Positions 1-7,858 of a stretch of DNA of 33,755 bases are shown here, one piece after another (position 1 is the first letter of the stretch; the number at the start of each line of letters is the position of its first letter). The translations under genes and the position numbers were made by a program. This stretch comes from an uncultured Gluconobacter sp. (GTDB lineage Bacteria > Pseudomonadota > Alphaproteobacteria > Acetobacterales > Acetobacteraceae): NCBI GenBank assembly GCA_937880175.1, contig CALFLO010000030.1, positions 1 through 33,755 on the forward strand, given 5' to 3'. The notes below the pieces were generated by a model that had not been told where the DNA came from, searched no databases, and was given only the letters and a program-made list of their open reading frames with translations.

Positions 1-42
1 CGAACTGAGCAGCGCCCGCAGGAACAGGAGCTGACCCCATGA
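1..42 (+). CDS. 3' end of an upstream gene (partial, unidentified)
   Basis: Frame 1 is open from the window edge and ends at TGA 40-42, giving a 13-residue tail ending in QELTP. Its stop overlaps the start of the K+ channel gene as ATGA, the same coupling used repeatedly elsewhere in this window. This suggests the channel is the second gene of an operon. The product cannot be identified from so few residues, and the open frame could be chance. Confidence 0.4.
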   Translation, partial: RTEQRPQEQELTP

Positions 43-1031
43 TCCACTGGCGCCACGGGAAACGGATGCAAGCCCGGCCTGATCCCGGGGCGCCAGTCAC
101 ACCGCAGGGGCATCCGACCGTCGTCGAGACGGTCAACAGGATCCGCGCGCATGTCCTGGAAGAAAACGGCCGCAGCGACATCATCCGCACGGGTCTGGAT
201 GCAGGCGTCTTCGGGGATCTCTACCATACCCTGATGACCATGAGCTGGTTTACGTTCTTCTGGGCATCCATGGGGCTGTATCTGGCGATCAATGTCGCCT
301 TCGCGCTGATGTATTACATCATCCCGCACAGCGTCAGCGGCGTGCCGAACGGGGATTTCCTCGACGATATTTTCTTTAGCGTTCAAACAATCTCGACCGT
401 GGGTTACGGCACCATGTCCCCGGTAGGGCGGCTGACCAACACGATCGTCTCGTTCGAGGTTCTGGCCGGCATGATGCTGAATGCCGTCGCAACCGGGCTG
501 GTCTTTGCCCGCTTTTCCCGCCCCCGTGCGCGCGTGCTGTTCAGCCATGTCGCGGTCGTGTCCTATGATGACGTGATCCCGACGCTGACGATCCGTCTGG
601 CCAACCAGCGCCGCACGCTGATCCTGTCCGCCAATATCGAGATGACGCTCACCCGCCTGATGCCGGACGAACGTGGCCGACTGGTGCGGCGGTTCGACCG
701 CCTGTCGCTCGTGCAGTCCCACATGCCGATCTTCCGGATCAGCCTGAACGCGACCCATCTGATCGACGAGCACAGCCCGCTTTACGGTCTGTCGGCCGAG
801 ACGCTGATTGGTCAGAACGCGGAAATCATCATCACGATGGACGGCACGGACGAGATTTCGTCCCAGACCGTTTTCGCCCGTCATGCCTATGAGATCGGAC
901 ATGTGAAACACGGCTACCGTTTTTCGGATATGATCGAAAATCGTCCGGATGGCCGGGTGGAGGTCGATTTCCGTCGCTTCCATACGACCGAGCCGGGCGA
1001 TACGCCCAAGGCGCCTGATCCTACCCCCTGA
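39..1031 (+). CDS. KirBac-type inward-rectifier potassium channel
   Basis: Predicted inner-membrane K+ channel of 330 aa. A short amphipathic slide-helix region (about residues 58-66) precedes TM1 (about 70-95). A pore helix follows with the selectivity filter TVGYG at 120-124, then TM2 (about 133-158) ending in FARFSRP, typical of Kir channels. Residues 165-310 form the beta-rich cytoplasmic Kir domain (for example LTIRLANQR), which distinguishes it from simple two-TM KcsA-like channels. AGGAG at 26-30 lies 8 nt before the ATG, and the ATG overlaps the stop of an upstream frame. The aldose epimerase gene starts 13 nt downstream, so the two are probably cotranscribed. The family conducts K+ and is gated by lipids or ligands; the ligand here is unknown. 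Confidence 0.93.
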   Translation: MIHWRHGKRMQARPDPGAPVTPQGHPTVVETVNRIRAHVLEENGRSDIIRTGLDAGVFGDLYHTLMTMSWFTFFWASMGLYLAINVAFALMYYIIPHSVSGVPNGDFLDDIFFSVQTISTVGYGTMSPVGRLTNTIVSFEVLAGMMLNAVATGLVFARFSRPRARVLFSHVAVVSYDDVIPTLTIRLANQRRTLILSANIEMTLTRLMPDERGRLVRRFDRLSLVQSHMPIFRISLNATHLIDEHSPLYGLSAETLIGQNAEIIITMDGTDEISSQTVFARHAYEIGHVKHGYRFSDMIENRPDGRVEVDFRRFHTTEPGDTPKAPDPTP

Positions 1032-1044
1032 CAGGAGACATCCC

Positions 1045-1929
1045 ATGACGGATTTCGTGACGGACGACAGACATGATTTCGGCACCGGCCTGCTAAAGGC
1101 CTCAGTCAGGAGCCATGGCGCCGAACTGATCGCCCTGCGCAACGGGAGCGAGGACCTGCTGTGGAATGGCGGAGCACCATGGCCGAAACATTCGCCCATC
1201 CTGTTCCCGATTGTTGGAAAACTTCCCGAACACGGGATCACGCTCAACGGACAGCCTGTTCATCTGGGCCAGCATGGACTGGCGCGGGACCGGGTGTTCC
1301 GCTGGATTGCACGGACGACTGATGGCTGCACGCTGGAACTCGTGGACGACGCTGAGAGCCGCACGCTTTTTCCGGCCGCTTTCCGTCTGCGGGTGGTTTA
1401 TCTCATCGAGAACAACACGCTGCGGGTGTCTTACCATCTGCACAACCCGGACAGCACCGAAACGCTGCACGCTTCGCTCGGTGCCCATCCGGCGTTCCGC
1501 TGGCCGTTGAAGGATGGTGTGGCGAAGGACAGCTACAGGCTGGTGTTCGAATATGACGAGCCCCTGCCCGTCCGGCGGATCGGTGCCGACGGGATGATGC
1601 TGCCGGAAAAATTCCATACGCCCATCCGGGATAACATCCTGCCGCTAACAGATGCGCTTTTTGCGAAGGACGCCCTCATCCTGGAGAAGCCGGAAAGCCG
1701 GTCCGTGGATATGGTGGATCCGGATGGGCATGGTCTCCGGTTCGTCTGGGGCGGCTTCCGGGAACTGGGCCTCTGGACGAAGCCGGGCGCGGATTTTCTG
1801 TGCATCGAACCCTGGCAGGGCTACGCGACGCCGGCTGGCTTTACGGGAGATTTTTCGCAGAAGCCCGGTCTGCTGCATCTGAACCCAGGCGAGAACTGGA
1901 CCGCATTCTGGTCCGTCAGGGCAATCTGA
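1045..1929 (+). CDS. Aldose 1-epimerase family protein (LacX-like mutarotase)
   Basis: 294 aa cytosolic protein of the galactose-mutarotase superfamily, LacX/YeaD-like subgroup. It should interconvert alpha and beta anomers of a free or phosphorylated aldose; the real substrate is not evident. The N-terminal segment has the group signature around WPKHSPILFPIVGKL. The catalytic candidates are His148 (in LGAHPAFRW) and Glu255 (in CIEPWQG). I chose ATG 1045 over the longer frame because AGGAG lies 9 nt upstream, between the channel stop and this start, and because homology begins here. The extra 32 upstream codons would overlap the channel gene. A hairpin at 1936-1965 follows directly. Confidence 0.88.
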   Translation: MTDFVTDDRHDFGTGLLKASVRSHGAELIALRNGSEDLLWNGGAPWPKHSPILFPIVGKLPEHGITLNGQPVHLGQHGLARDRVFRWIARTTDGCTLELVDDAESRTLFPAAFRLRVVYLIENNTLRVSYHLHNPDSTETLHASLGAHPAFRWPLKDGVAKDSYRLVFEYDEPLPVRRIGADGMMLPEKFHTPIRDNILPLTDALFAKDALILEKPESRSVDMVDPDGHGLRFVWGGFRELGLWTKPGADFLCIEPWQGYATPAGFTGDFSQKPGLLHLNPGENWTAFWSVRAI

Positions 1930-1935
1930 AAACAG

Positions 1936-1965
1936 GCCCGTCGCGCTTTAACGGGCGCGACGGGC
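1936..1965. terminator. Bidirectional hairpin between convergent epimerase and gltX genes
   Basis: Perfect 11-bp inverted repeat (1936-1946 with 1955-1965) around an 8-nt loop. It sits in the 43-bp gap between two converging stop codons. There is no long T run on either side, so intrinsic strength is uncertain, but the placement fits a shared terminator. Confidence 0.65.
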
Positions 1966-1972
1966 AGCAGGT

Positions 1973-3307
1973 TCAGGCCTGAATGGCGTCCTGCAGACGG
2001 GACACCGTGCGCGCACGGCCCATCAGGCCGAGCAGGACATGCAGTTCCGGACCGGCGTCCTCACCCGTCAGGGCCAGACGCAGCGGCATGAACAGCGTGC
2101 GTCCCTTGCGACCTGAGACGTCCTTGAGCGCATTGGTCCAGTCCTTCCACGTATCCTCGCCCCACGGCTCTGTCGGGAGGGTGTCGAGGGCCTGCTGAAG
2201 GAACTCGCGGTCTTCAGGCTGGGACGGCGGAATAATCGTGCCGTGCACGACATCCCACCAGTGCGGGATTTCGGCCGACAGATCCACATTCCCCCGCACG
2301 GCGTGCCAGAACGTCTCATCGGCCTCTGGCGGCAGATGGATCTTTGCGTCCTCGAACGGCAGGTTGTGCAGCGCACGCCGGTTCAGCGCGAGAAGCTGCG
2401 TCATGTCGAAACGGGCGGCCGATTTGGACACATGCGAAATGTCATAGGCCGCAATGGCCTCGTCCATCGTCATGACCTGCGGATCATCCGAGGAGCCCAC
2501 ACGCGCGAGATAGGAGACGATCGACATCGGCTCCAGCCCGTCCTGACGCAGGGATTTGAGCGCCAGCGAGTCAAACCGCTTGGACAGCTTGCCACCATCG
2601 GAATCCAGCAGAAGCGGCAGATGCGCGAAGGTAAAGCGGTTCGGCTTGGCGCCCAGGGCTTCGGCAATGTCGATCTGCACACCGGTATTGGTCACATGGT
2701 CTTCGCCACGAACGATATGGGTGATGCCCATGTCCAGATCGTCGATCACAGACGCCAGCGTATAGAGGATCGTGCCATCGCCCCGTACCAGAACCGGATC
2801 GGAAATGGCCGTCAGCTTGACCGAGCACTCGTCCATGACGAGATCCTGCCATTTACGGCTGCCGTCGCTGAGGCGGAAGCGCCAGTGCGGCGTCTTGCCG
2901 TTGGCTTCGGCGCGGGCGCGTTGGTCGGCGGTGAGCTTGAGCATCGCGCGATCATAGATCGGTGCCTTGCCGCAGCGGATGCGGGCTTCGCGCTTGGCGT
3001 TGAGCTCATATTCTGTCTCAAAGCACGGATACAGACGGCCGGATGCCTTTAGCTTTTCAATGACTTCGGCATAGCGGTCGAGACGCTCGGACTGGCGCAC
3101 ATACTCGTCCCATTTCAGCCCCAGCCATGACAGATCCTTGCCGATGGCTTCTTCATATTCGGGCTTGCCGCGGCTGGTATCAGTATCATCGATCCGCAGC
3201 AGGAACTTGGCGCCGTTATGGCGTGCGAAAAGGAAGTTGGCGACGGCAAGGCGCGCGTTGCCAACATGCAGGTAACCGGTCGGGGACGGAGCGAAGCGCA
3301 GTTTCAT
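1973..3307 (-). CDS. gltX: Glutamate--tRNA ligase (short GluRS)
   Basis: 444 aa class I aminoacyl-tRNA synthetase that charges tRNA with glutamate. The N-terminus reads FAPSPTGYLHVGNAR, so the HIGH box is HVGN (His14). KLSKR is at 240-244, and the C-terminal region is helical, as in bacterial GluRS. At 444 aa it is shorter than the usual 465-500. Alphaproteobacteria commonly carry two GluRS genes, one of which serves tRNA-Gln via GatCAB; this may be the second type, which is inference. The start ATG is preceded by AAGG at 4 nt. It lies 99 nt downstream of the acidic hypothetical gene, with a hairpin (3372-3393) between them, so it probably has its own promoter. Confidence 0.95.
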   Translation of the reverse strand: MKLRFAPSPTGYLHVGNARLAVANFLFARHNGAKFLLRIDDTDTSRGKPEYEEAIGKDLSWLGLKWDEYVRQSERLDRYAEVIEKLKASGRLYPCFETEYELNAKREARIRCGKAPIYDRAMLKLTADQRARAEANGKTPHWRFRLSDGSRKWQDLVMDECSVKLTAISDPVLVRGDGTILYTLASVIDDLDMGITHIVRGEDHVTNTGVQIDIAEALGAKPNRFTFAHLPLLLDSDGGKLSKRFDSLALKSLRQDGLEPMSIVSYLARVGSSDDPQVMTMDEAIAAYDISHVSKSAARFDMTQLLALNRRALHNLPFEDAKIHLPPEADETFWHAVRGNVDLSAEIPHWWDVVHGTIIPPSQPEDREFLQQALDTLPTEPWGEDTWKDWTNALKDVSGRKGRTLFMPLRLALTGEDAGPELHVLLGLMGRARTVSRLQDAIQA

Positions 3308-3371
3308 GACGCCTTAATGCCGCATGATGCGCCGCGTTGCCAGAGCGGGTTTTGTTGGAACGCCTTGTGAA

Positions 3372-3393
3372 GGAAGGGGAGCATGCCCCTTCC
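3372..3393 (-). terminator. Putative terminator after the acidic hypothetical gene
   Basis: GGAAGGGG (3372-3379) pairs with CCCCTTCC (3386-3393) across a 6-nt loop, 14 nt past the stop of the 154-aa gene. On the minus strand it is followed by TTCAC rather than a T run, so it may be weak or Rho-assisted. Confidence 0.5.
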
Positions 3394-3406
3394 CTGCACC
3401 GGGTGT

Positions 3407-3871
3407 TCAGTGACGGATCACTTCGTGACGGTTTTCGTCATCCTCGTCGTCTTCATCATCCGGCGGACCAGTGATTTCCTCGTCATCAACGAGGCGACGC
3501 GGATCGATGGCGCGCCAGTCACGCTCCATCGGCGTGGCGCGGCTGGCCGCGAAGTCTTCGAGTTCGGTGGAGGACTTCCAGCCGTCTTCACCGGCATCCA
3601 CGACTTCGGCATTTTCACCGAAGGCGAGCCAGTTCTCGATGACTTCCTTGCTGCTGGCCCCCGGTGTGCGGCAGCGTTCGATGCTGTCACGGACATAGGC
3701 GCGGGCATAGGCGTTGGCGTGCATCAGGTCGATGAAGTCTTTCACGACCTCGACCGTATCATCCTCGCCTTCCGACGCACCGGACAGGTCGATGATGCGC
3801 ACGCTCCATGTTCCCGGCTCGGTGACCGTTTCGGGGGCGCCTTCGACAGGGTCAATCGTATCGTCGGTCAT
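3407..3871 (-). CDS. Hypothetical acidic protein
   Basis: 154 aa, no family recognised. Residues 20-70 look like a compact alpha/beta segment (WSVRIIDLSG, then a helix rich in Asp, Ala and Val, with MHANAYARAYVRDSIERC). The C-terminus is very acidic: a run of about 15 residues is nearly all Asp and Glu, just before the basic-aromatic end HEVIRH. There is no signal peptide or membrane segment. The ATG overlaps the stop of the phosphoribosyltransferase gene (ATGA) and AAGGA lies 6 nt upstream, so it is surely translated with that operon. It may be an accessory or DNA-mimic-like protein, but nothing in the sequence proves a role. Confidence 0.8.
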   Translation of the reverse strand: MTDDTIDPVEGAPETVTEPGTWSVRIIDLSGASEGEDDTVEVVKDFIDLMHANAYARAYVRDSIERCRTPGASSKEVIENWLAFGENAEVVDAGEDGWKSSTELEDFAASRATPMERDWRAIDPRRLVDDEEITGPPDDEDDEDDENRHEVIRH

Positions 3872-5082
3872 GAAATGTCCTTGGATGTCTCGTGGCTGTC
3901 ACGGACCTTCTGGAGCAGGAACTCGCGTCCGAGCTTGACGCGGGGCTGCCCGTCATAGGCCACGATATCAGCCGTTGCATAGGTTTCGGACCAGCGGTCA
4001 GGAATGAAGGACCCGCTGCCGATCACGTCGATCGGGGCATGAGCGTCCCGCATCGTCGAGCATTTGGCGACGTTGAAGCCGGAGGACGCAACGATTTTCA
4101 CATGGTGGAAACCGGCATGGTCCAGAGCTTCGCGCATGCGCCAGATAGCTGCGGCCGATACGCCCGTTCCCACCAGATCGCGCAGTTCCTGATCGGAACG
4201 GTAGCGGCGGATGGTGCCCGGCGTGTGACGCTCAAGCACTCCATATGAGGTCTGGGGGTCCAGTCCTTCAAGGAAGCGCCCGCCATGTGTATCAAGACGG
4301 ACACTCAGATGGCCCTTTGCAGCGCGCTCCGGGAAGCGGCGGCAGACGGCGAGCGCGTCCGTGACTTCCTGCCCGAAATAATCCACCAGAACCGTCAGCG
4401 GATCGTTCGGATAGACCTCGTCATACATCTCCGCCGCGCGCAGCGTGGAGCCTGCATAGCCGATCAGGGCATGGGGCATCGTGCCCAGACCGGCATCGAG
4501 ACCAAAGAAACCGGCCGTCGCGTCATTGGCATTGCCGATGAAGCCGCGTGCCCCTTCTTTCTGTGCCGCACGGGAGCCGACGCCTGCGGCATAGGCCATC
4601 TGTTCCTGCATCTCGAAGCCCGCGCAATGCCGGGCATCCATGGCAAGGAACGGAATGGACGGCAGCGCCATGGCCATCTGATAGGCGTTGTGCGCTGCCA
4701 CGCAGGTGGAGCCGATCCGCTGGAGCACCAGCGTTTCCAGCGGTGCCAGACGGGTGAAACTTCCGGTCAGGTACAGGAGCGGTTCACCCGCACCGACCCA
4801 TTCCCCTTCGGCGTACATTTCCCGGCATTCCAGCTCGAAACCCTGAGCCTTCGCCACGTTCTTCAGCCACTGCGTGACAAGACCACACGCCGCGATCACC
4901 GGGCGGCGGATGAACACCGCATAGGTGACGCGGGAATCCCCGAAATGCTCCACGATGTGCCGCGTTCGCCCGAAATAGGCGTCCGTCCGCGCTTCGATTG
5001 TTTTCTCGTCCAACGGGCCGAGTGTTCCAAGCGCGCGCTGAAGCGCGACCTGCGGAGAATTCTGGGGATCGGAAGCGGTCAT
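3868..5082 (-). CDS. Nicotinate phosphoribosyltransferase-like protein
   Basis: 404 aa. It resembles the nicotinate/quinolinate phosphoribosyltransferase superfamily, which joins a pyridine base to PRPP in NAD salvage. Supporting segments are DARHCAGFEMQEQ around residue 150, GFIGNANDATAG and GTMPHALIGYAG around 180-215, SVRLDTHGG (about 260), and a C-terminal VIGSGSFIP that fits a phosphate-binding loop. Length matches the family (about 400). Both ends are coupled: its ATG overlaps the DAHP synthase stop as ATGA, and its TGA overlaps the next gene's ATG. AGGAAAG precedes the start. Nicotinate is the likely substrate, but other bases are possible in this subfamily. Confidence 0.82.
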   Translation of the reverse strand: MTASDPQNSPQVALQRALGTLGPLDEKTIEARTDAYFGRTRHIVEHFGDSRVTYAVFIRRPVIAACGLVTQWLKNVAKAQGFELECREMYAEGEWVGAGEPLLYLTGSFTRLAPLETLVLQRIGSTCVAAHNAYQMAMALPSIPFLAMDARHCAGFEMQEQMAYAAGVGSRAAQKEGARGFIGNANDATAGFFGLDAGLGTMPHALIGYAGSTLRAAEMYDEVYPNDPLTVLVDYFGQEVTDALAVCRRFPERAAKGHLSVRLDTHGGRFLEGLDPQTSYGVLERHTPGTIRRYRSDQELRDLVGTGVSAAAIWRMREALDHAGFHHVKIVASSGFNVAKCSTMRDAHAPIDVIGSGSFIPDRWSETYATADIVAYDGQPRVKLGREFLLQKVRDSHETSKDIS

Positions 5083-6470
5083 TCTTTCTTTCCTGCTCGT
5101 CCCGTCAATTCCTGAGCAAGAAGGAAGGCCATTTCAAGTGACTGTTCCGCATTAAGGCGCGGATCACAGAATGTTTCATAACGCCCCGCCAGATCGGCCT
5201 CGGTCAGGCACTGCGCGCCACCAATGCATTCCGTGACATCCTGACCCGTCATTTCAAGGTGAATACCACCCGGACGACGGCCCACGGCCTCGAAAACATC
5301 GAAGAAGCCAAGAACTTCACCGAGGATATTGTCGAAAGAGCGGGTCTTGATCTTGCTGGACGTGGTCGTGGTGTTGCCGTGCATGGGATCGCACAGCCAT
5401 GTCACGGTGCGGCCGGTGCGGTTCACGGCATCGAGCAGCGGCGGCAGATGCTCGCGCACCTTGTCCTTGCCCATGCGCGAGATCAGCGTAATGCGGCCGG
5501 CTTCGTCCTTCGGGTTCAGGATTTCGAGCAGCTTTTCGAGATCCGCGACCGTCGTGGTCGGGCCAACCTTGATGCCGATCGGGTTCTGCACACCGCGCAG
5601 GAACTCGACATGCGCGCCGTCCGGCTGGCGGGTGCGGTCACCGATCCACAGGAAATGCGCCGAGCAGTCGTAGTAATCGCCGCTCGTGCTGTCCACGCGG
5701 GTCAGGGCCTGTTCGTAAGGCAGAAGCAGGGCTTCGTGAGACGTGTAGAATTCCGTCTCGTCGATCTGCGACGCCGAACCATCAAAACCGCAGGCGCGGA
5801 GGAAGGACAGCGTCTCGTCGATGCGATGGGCCAGATCCTGATAACGCGCGGACAGCGGGGAGCGCTCGACGAATCCGAGGTTCCAGCTATGGACCTGATG
5901 CAGGTTCGCATAACCGCCATGCGCGAAAGCGCGCAGCAGGTTCATCACGCCGGCGGACTGGAAATATCCAGTCTCCATGCGGCGCGGGTCGGGGATACGC
6001 GCCTCGGACGTGAACTCGGGGCCGTTGATGATGTCACCGCGATAGCAGGGCAGCGTCACGCCATCGATCGTCTCGGTATTGGACGAGCGCGGCTTGGCGT
6101 ACTGACCCGCCATGCGCCCGATCTTCACGACCGGAACCTTGGCGGCAAACGTCAGGACGACGGCCATCTGGAGCAGGACACGGAATGTGTCGCGCACGAT
6201 GTCGGCGGTGAACTCGTCAAAGCTCTCGGCGCAGGCGCCGCCCTGAAGGACGAAGGCCTCGCCGCGCGATGCAGCAGCCAGACGCGTCTTGAGACGGCGG
6301 GCCTCCCCCGCAAAAACCAGCGGGGGGTATCGATGCAGGCGAGCTTCGACAGCAGCAAGCGCCCCTTCATCCGCATAGGACGGAGCCTGGACGATGGGAC
6401 GGGAACGCCAGCTTGCAGGAGACCAGGACATCGTGGTGGTGGACGTCGGGGTCTGGCTCGAGGGGTGCAT
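5079..6470 (-). CDS. 3-deoxy-7-phosphoheptulonate synthase, class II
   Basis: 463 aa class II (plant/mycobacterial type) DAHP synthase. It condenses phosphoenolpyruvate and erythrose-4-phosphate, the first step of the shikimate pathway. Family blocks seen: WSPASWRSRPI at the N-terminus; the metal-binding Cys segment LQGGACAESF; KIGRMAGQYAKPRSS; GYFQSAGVMNLLRAF; IKVGPT; CDPMHGNT; and ECIGG. The usual Asp of GGDCAE is Ala here, although the Cys is kept. I chose ATG 6470 because GGAGGG ends 6 nt upstream; a TTG directly before it is less likely. It follows alkB by 47 nt and overlaps the phosphoribosyltransferase gene by 4 nt. Confidence 0.95.
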   Translation of the reverse strand: MHPSSQTPTSTTTMSWSPASWRSRPIVQAPSYADEGALAAVEARLHRYPPLVFAGEARRLKTRLAAASRGEAFVLQGGACAESFDEFTADIVRDTFRVLLQMAVVLTFAAKVPVVKIGRMAGQYAKPRSSNTETIDGVTLPCYRGDIINGPEFTSEARIPDPRRMETGYFQSAGVMNLLRAFAHGGYANLHQVHSWNLGFVERSPLSARYQDLAHRIDETLSFLRACGFDGSASQIDETEFYTSHEALLLPYEQALTRVDSTSGDYYDCSAHFLWIGDRTRQPDGAHVEFLRGVQNPIGIKVGPTTTVADLEKLLEILNPKDEAGRITLISRMGKDKVREHLPPLLDAVNRTGRTVTWLCDPMHGNTTTTSSKIKTRSFDNILGEVLGFFDVFEAVGRRPGGIHLEMTGQDVTECIGGAQCLTEADLAGRYETFCDPRLNAEQSLEMAFLLAQELTGRAGKKE

Positions 6471-6517
6471 CAAATGCCCTCCGGAAGGATGTGAATGCGG
6501 GACTTGCGGGGCGCTGG

Positions 6518-7174
6518 TTATGGCCGAAAAAGCGCCGCGTTGATAGCGCGAAACGTCAGATTGTATCGCATGGCTCCTGTCTGCGGATGGAATGTTTCAC
6601 GTATGGGCGACACCCCATGCCACGCAAACCGGGACGCACCACCCCACACCACGACATCCCCATCCAGCAGATCGATGATCTGTTTTGGATCGCTCCGGCC
6701 TGAACCGCCAAACGAAAAACGGGCCGGGACGCCAAGGGAAACCGACACGACCGGTGCCTCTGGATACCCCTCGTCCCGGTCCTGATGCAGGCCCATTCCC
6801 GCACCCGGGGCATAGCGGTTGATCAGGCAGGAGACGGGATCGAACGCCTCATATCCCGCTTCCGCCGCTGCCCGGGCTGCCAGATGACGAAGTGCGTCTG
6901 GCATGTCTGGCCAAGGCTGGTCCGTCATGGGATCGGTCCGGGAGTAACGGTATCCCGCCGGGTCCGCCGTCCAGCCACAGGCGCCGCAGGATGTCATGGC
7001 GGCGGACATCGGCCCCATCCGTGTGCGGAAATGGCGGAAAGGCGCGGCTGCACTCACATTCGCGATGGCCTGATGCAGCACTTCCGCGTCCGGGAGCGCG
7101 AAACCGGGCAGCCAGGCGGCGCCGTCCGCCAGAACGGTGCGGGGGCGCAGGGATACGAAAAGATCGTCCATCAT
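6518..7174 (-). CDS. alkB: Alpha-ketoglutarate-dependent dioxygenase AlkB
   Basis: 218 aa Fe(II)/2-oxoglutarate dioxygenase that repairs alkylated bases (1-methyladenine, 3-methylcytosine) by oxidative demethylation. The iron triad is visible as His130-x-Asp132 (in GLHQDRDE) and His186 (WHGVSP). RYNLTFR carries the 2-oxoglutarate-binding arginines Arg203 and Arg209. NRYAPGAGMG just before the HxD is diagnostic of AlkB rather than of generic 2OG enzymes. Length equals E. coli AlkB (about 216). Ribosome-binding sequence before the ATG pair is weak. It is the first gene of the run leading into DAHP synthase; no ada gene is adjacent. Confidence 0.95.
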   Translation of the reverse strand: MMDDLFVSLRPRTVLADGAAWLPGFALPDAEVLHQAIANVSAAAPFRHFRTRMGPMSAAMTSCGACGWTADPAGYRYSRTDPMTDQPWPDMPDALRHLAARAAAEAGYEAFDPVSCLINRYAPGAGMGLHQDRDEGYPEAPVVSVSLGVPARFSFGGSGRSDPKQIIDLLDGDVVVWGGASRFAWHGVSPIRETFHPQTGAMRYNLTFRAINAALFRP

Positions 7175-7389
7175 CTGATACCCGGGTGGGGATGGAACCT
7201 TCCAAATATCGGCATGACGTTCATATGGGAGCCCTGTGGGAGCGTTGCGAGGGAAAAGAACTCTTGAACCCGGCGGGAAGCAGGCCGATTATAGACTGAT
7301 ATGCCGCCTTGCCGGGGATGTCAGAGCCTGACGTCATCTTCCATCCGGAAGGCAGCCTTGTTGTCATGATCGGCCAAGGACCGGATCAC

Positions 7390-7794
7390 ATGTTGTCCTC
7401 TTCCCGTTTCCTCTGCCATGCCCTGCTGGCGACCGCCCTGCTGGGAGGGGCGGCACAGGCCCAGACCGCAAACTTCGGTCAGCCTTACGCATCCGGCACG
7501 ACCCTTCCCACACAGCCGGGCCAGAGCACTACGCAGCCCCAGACGAATGGCGGTGAGCATTTCCGTGCCCGCGGCCATCGCAAGCCGCCTCCGGGATATT
7601 CCGACACGCCGTCCAACGATTTTGAGCACGGTCCCGATCCGGATCATGAAGCCGGTGTGGAGCGCGACTCCGTAACTGGTGCGAACCTGTCGAAGTTCGG
7701 CTCGTCCTATCAGGGCAGCAACAACACGCAGTCCGGCCAGCTCGGCGATGCCACCGGGAACGGCTATGTCGCCCCGCGTGGAAACGGCTGGTAA
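7390..7794 (+). CDS. Small exported protein of unknown function
   Basis: 134 aa. A clear Sec signal peptide (residues 1-24: basic n-region, ALLATALLGG core, AQA cleavage site) is followed by a low-complexity, Gly/Asn/Gln/Pro-rich, charge-mixed chain without recognisable domain, probably disordered and periplasmic. I chose ATG 7390 because AAGGA (7376-7380) lies 9 nt upstream and the signal peptide starts there; the frame extends further up to 7309 without a better start. It is upstream of the alpha/beta hydrolase by 64 nt and may share its transcript. No function is assigned. Confidence 0.7.
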   Translation: MLSSSRFLCHALLATALLGGAAQAQTANFGQPYASGTTLPTQPGQSTTQPQTNGGEHFRARGHRKPPPGYSDTPSNDFEHGPDPDHEAGVERDSVTGANLSKFGSSYQGSNNTQSGQLGDATGNGYVAPRGNGW

Positions 7795-7858
7795 GACGCA
7801 ACCAAACCCCCGGCAACCAGTTCTGGTTCTCGTATGAACTCCTGCGAGGATCAGAACC

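Noticed and set aside
3321..3331. CGCAT-G-ATGCG dyad before gltX, similar to dyads at 13213 and 16436
   Set aside because: Short and common in GC-rich DNA; spacing differs at each place, so no shared operator is supported.
5259..6494. 411-codon open frame opposite the DAHP synthase gene
   Set aside because: Mirror frame of a well-identified enzyme; repetitive Arg/Val/Asp content, no motif.
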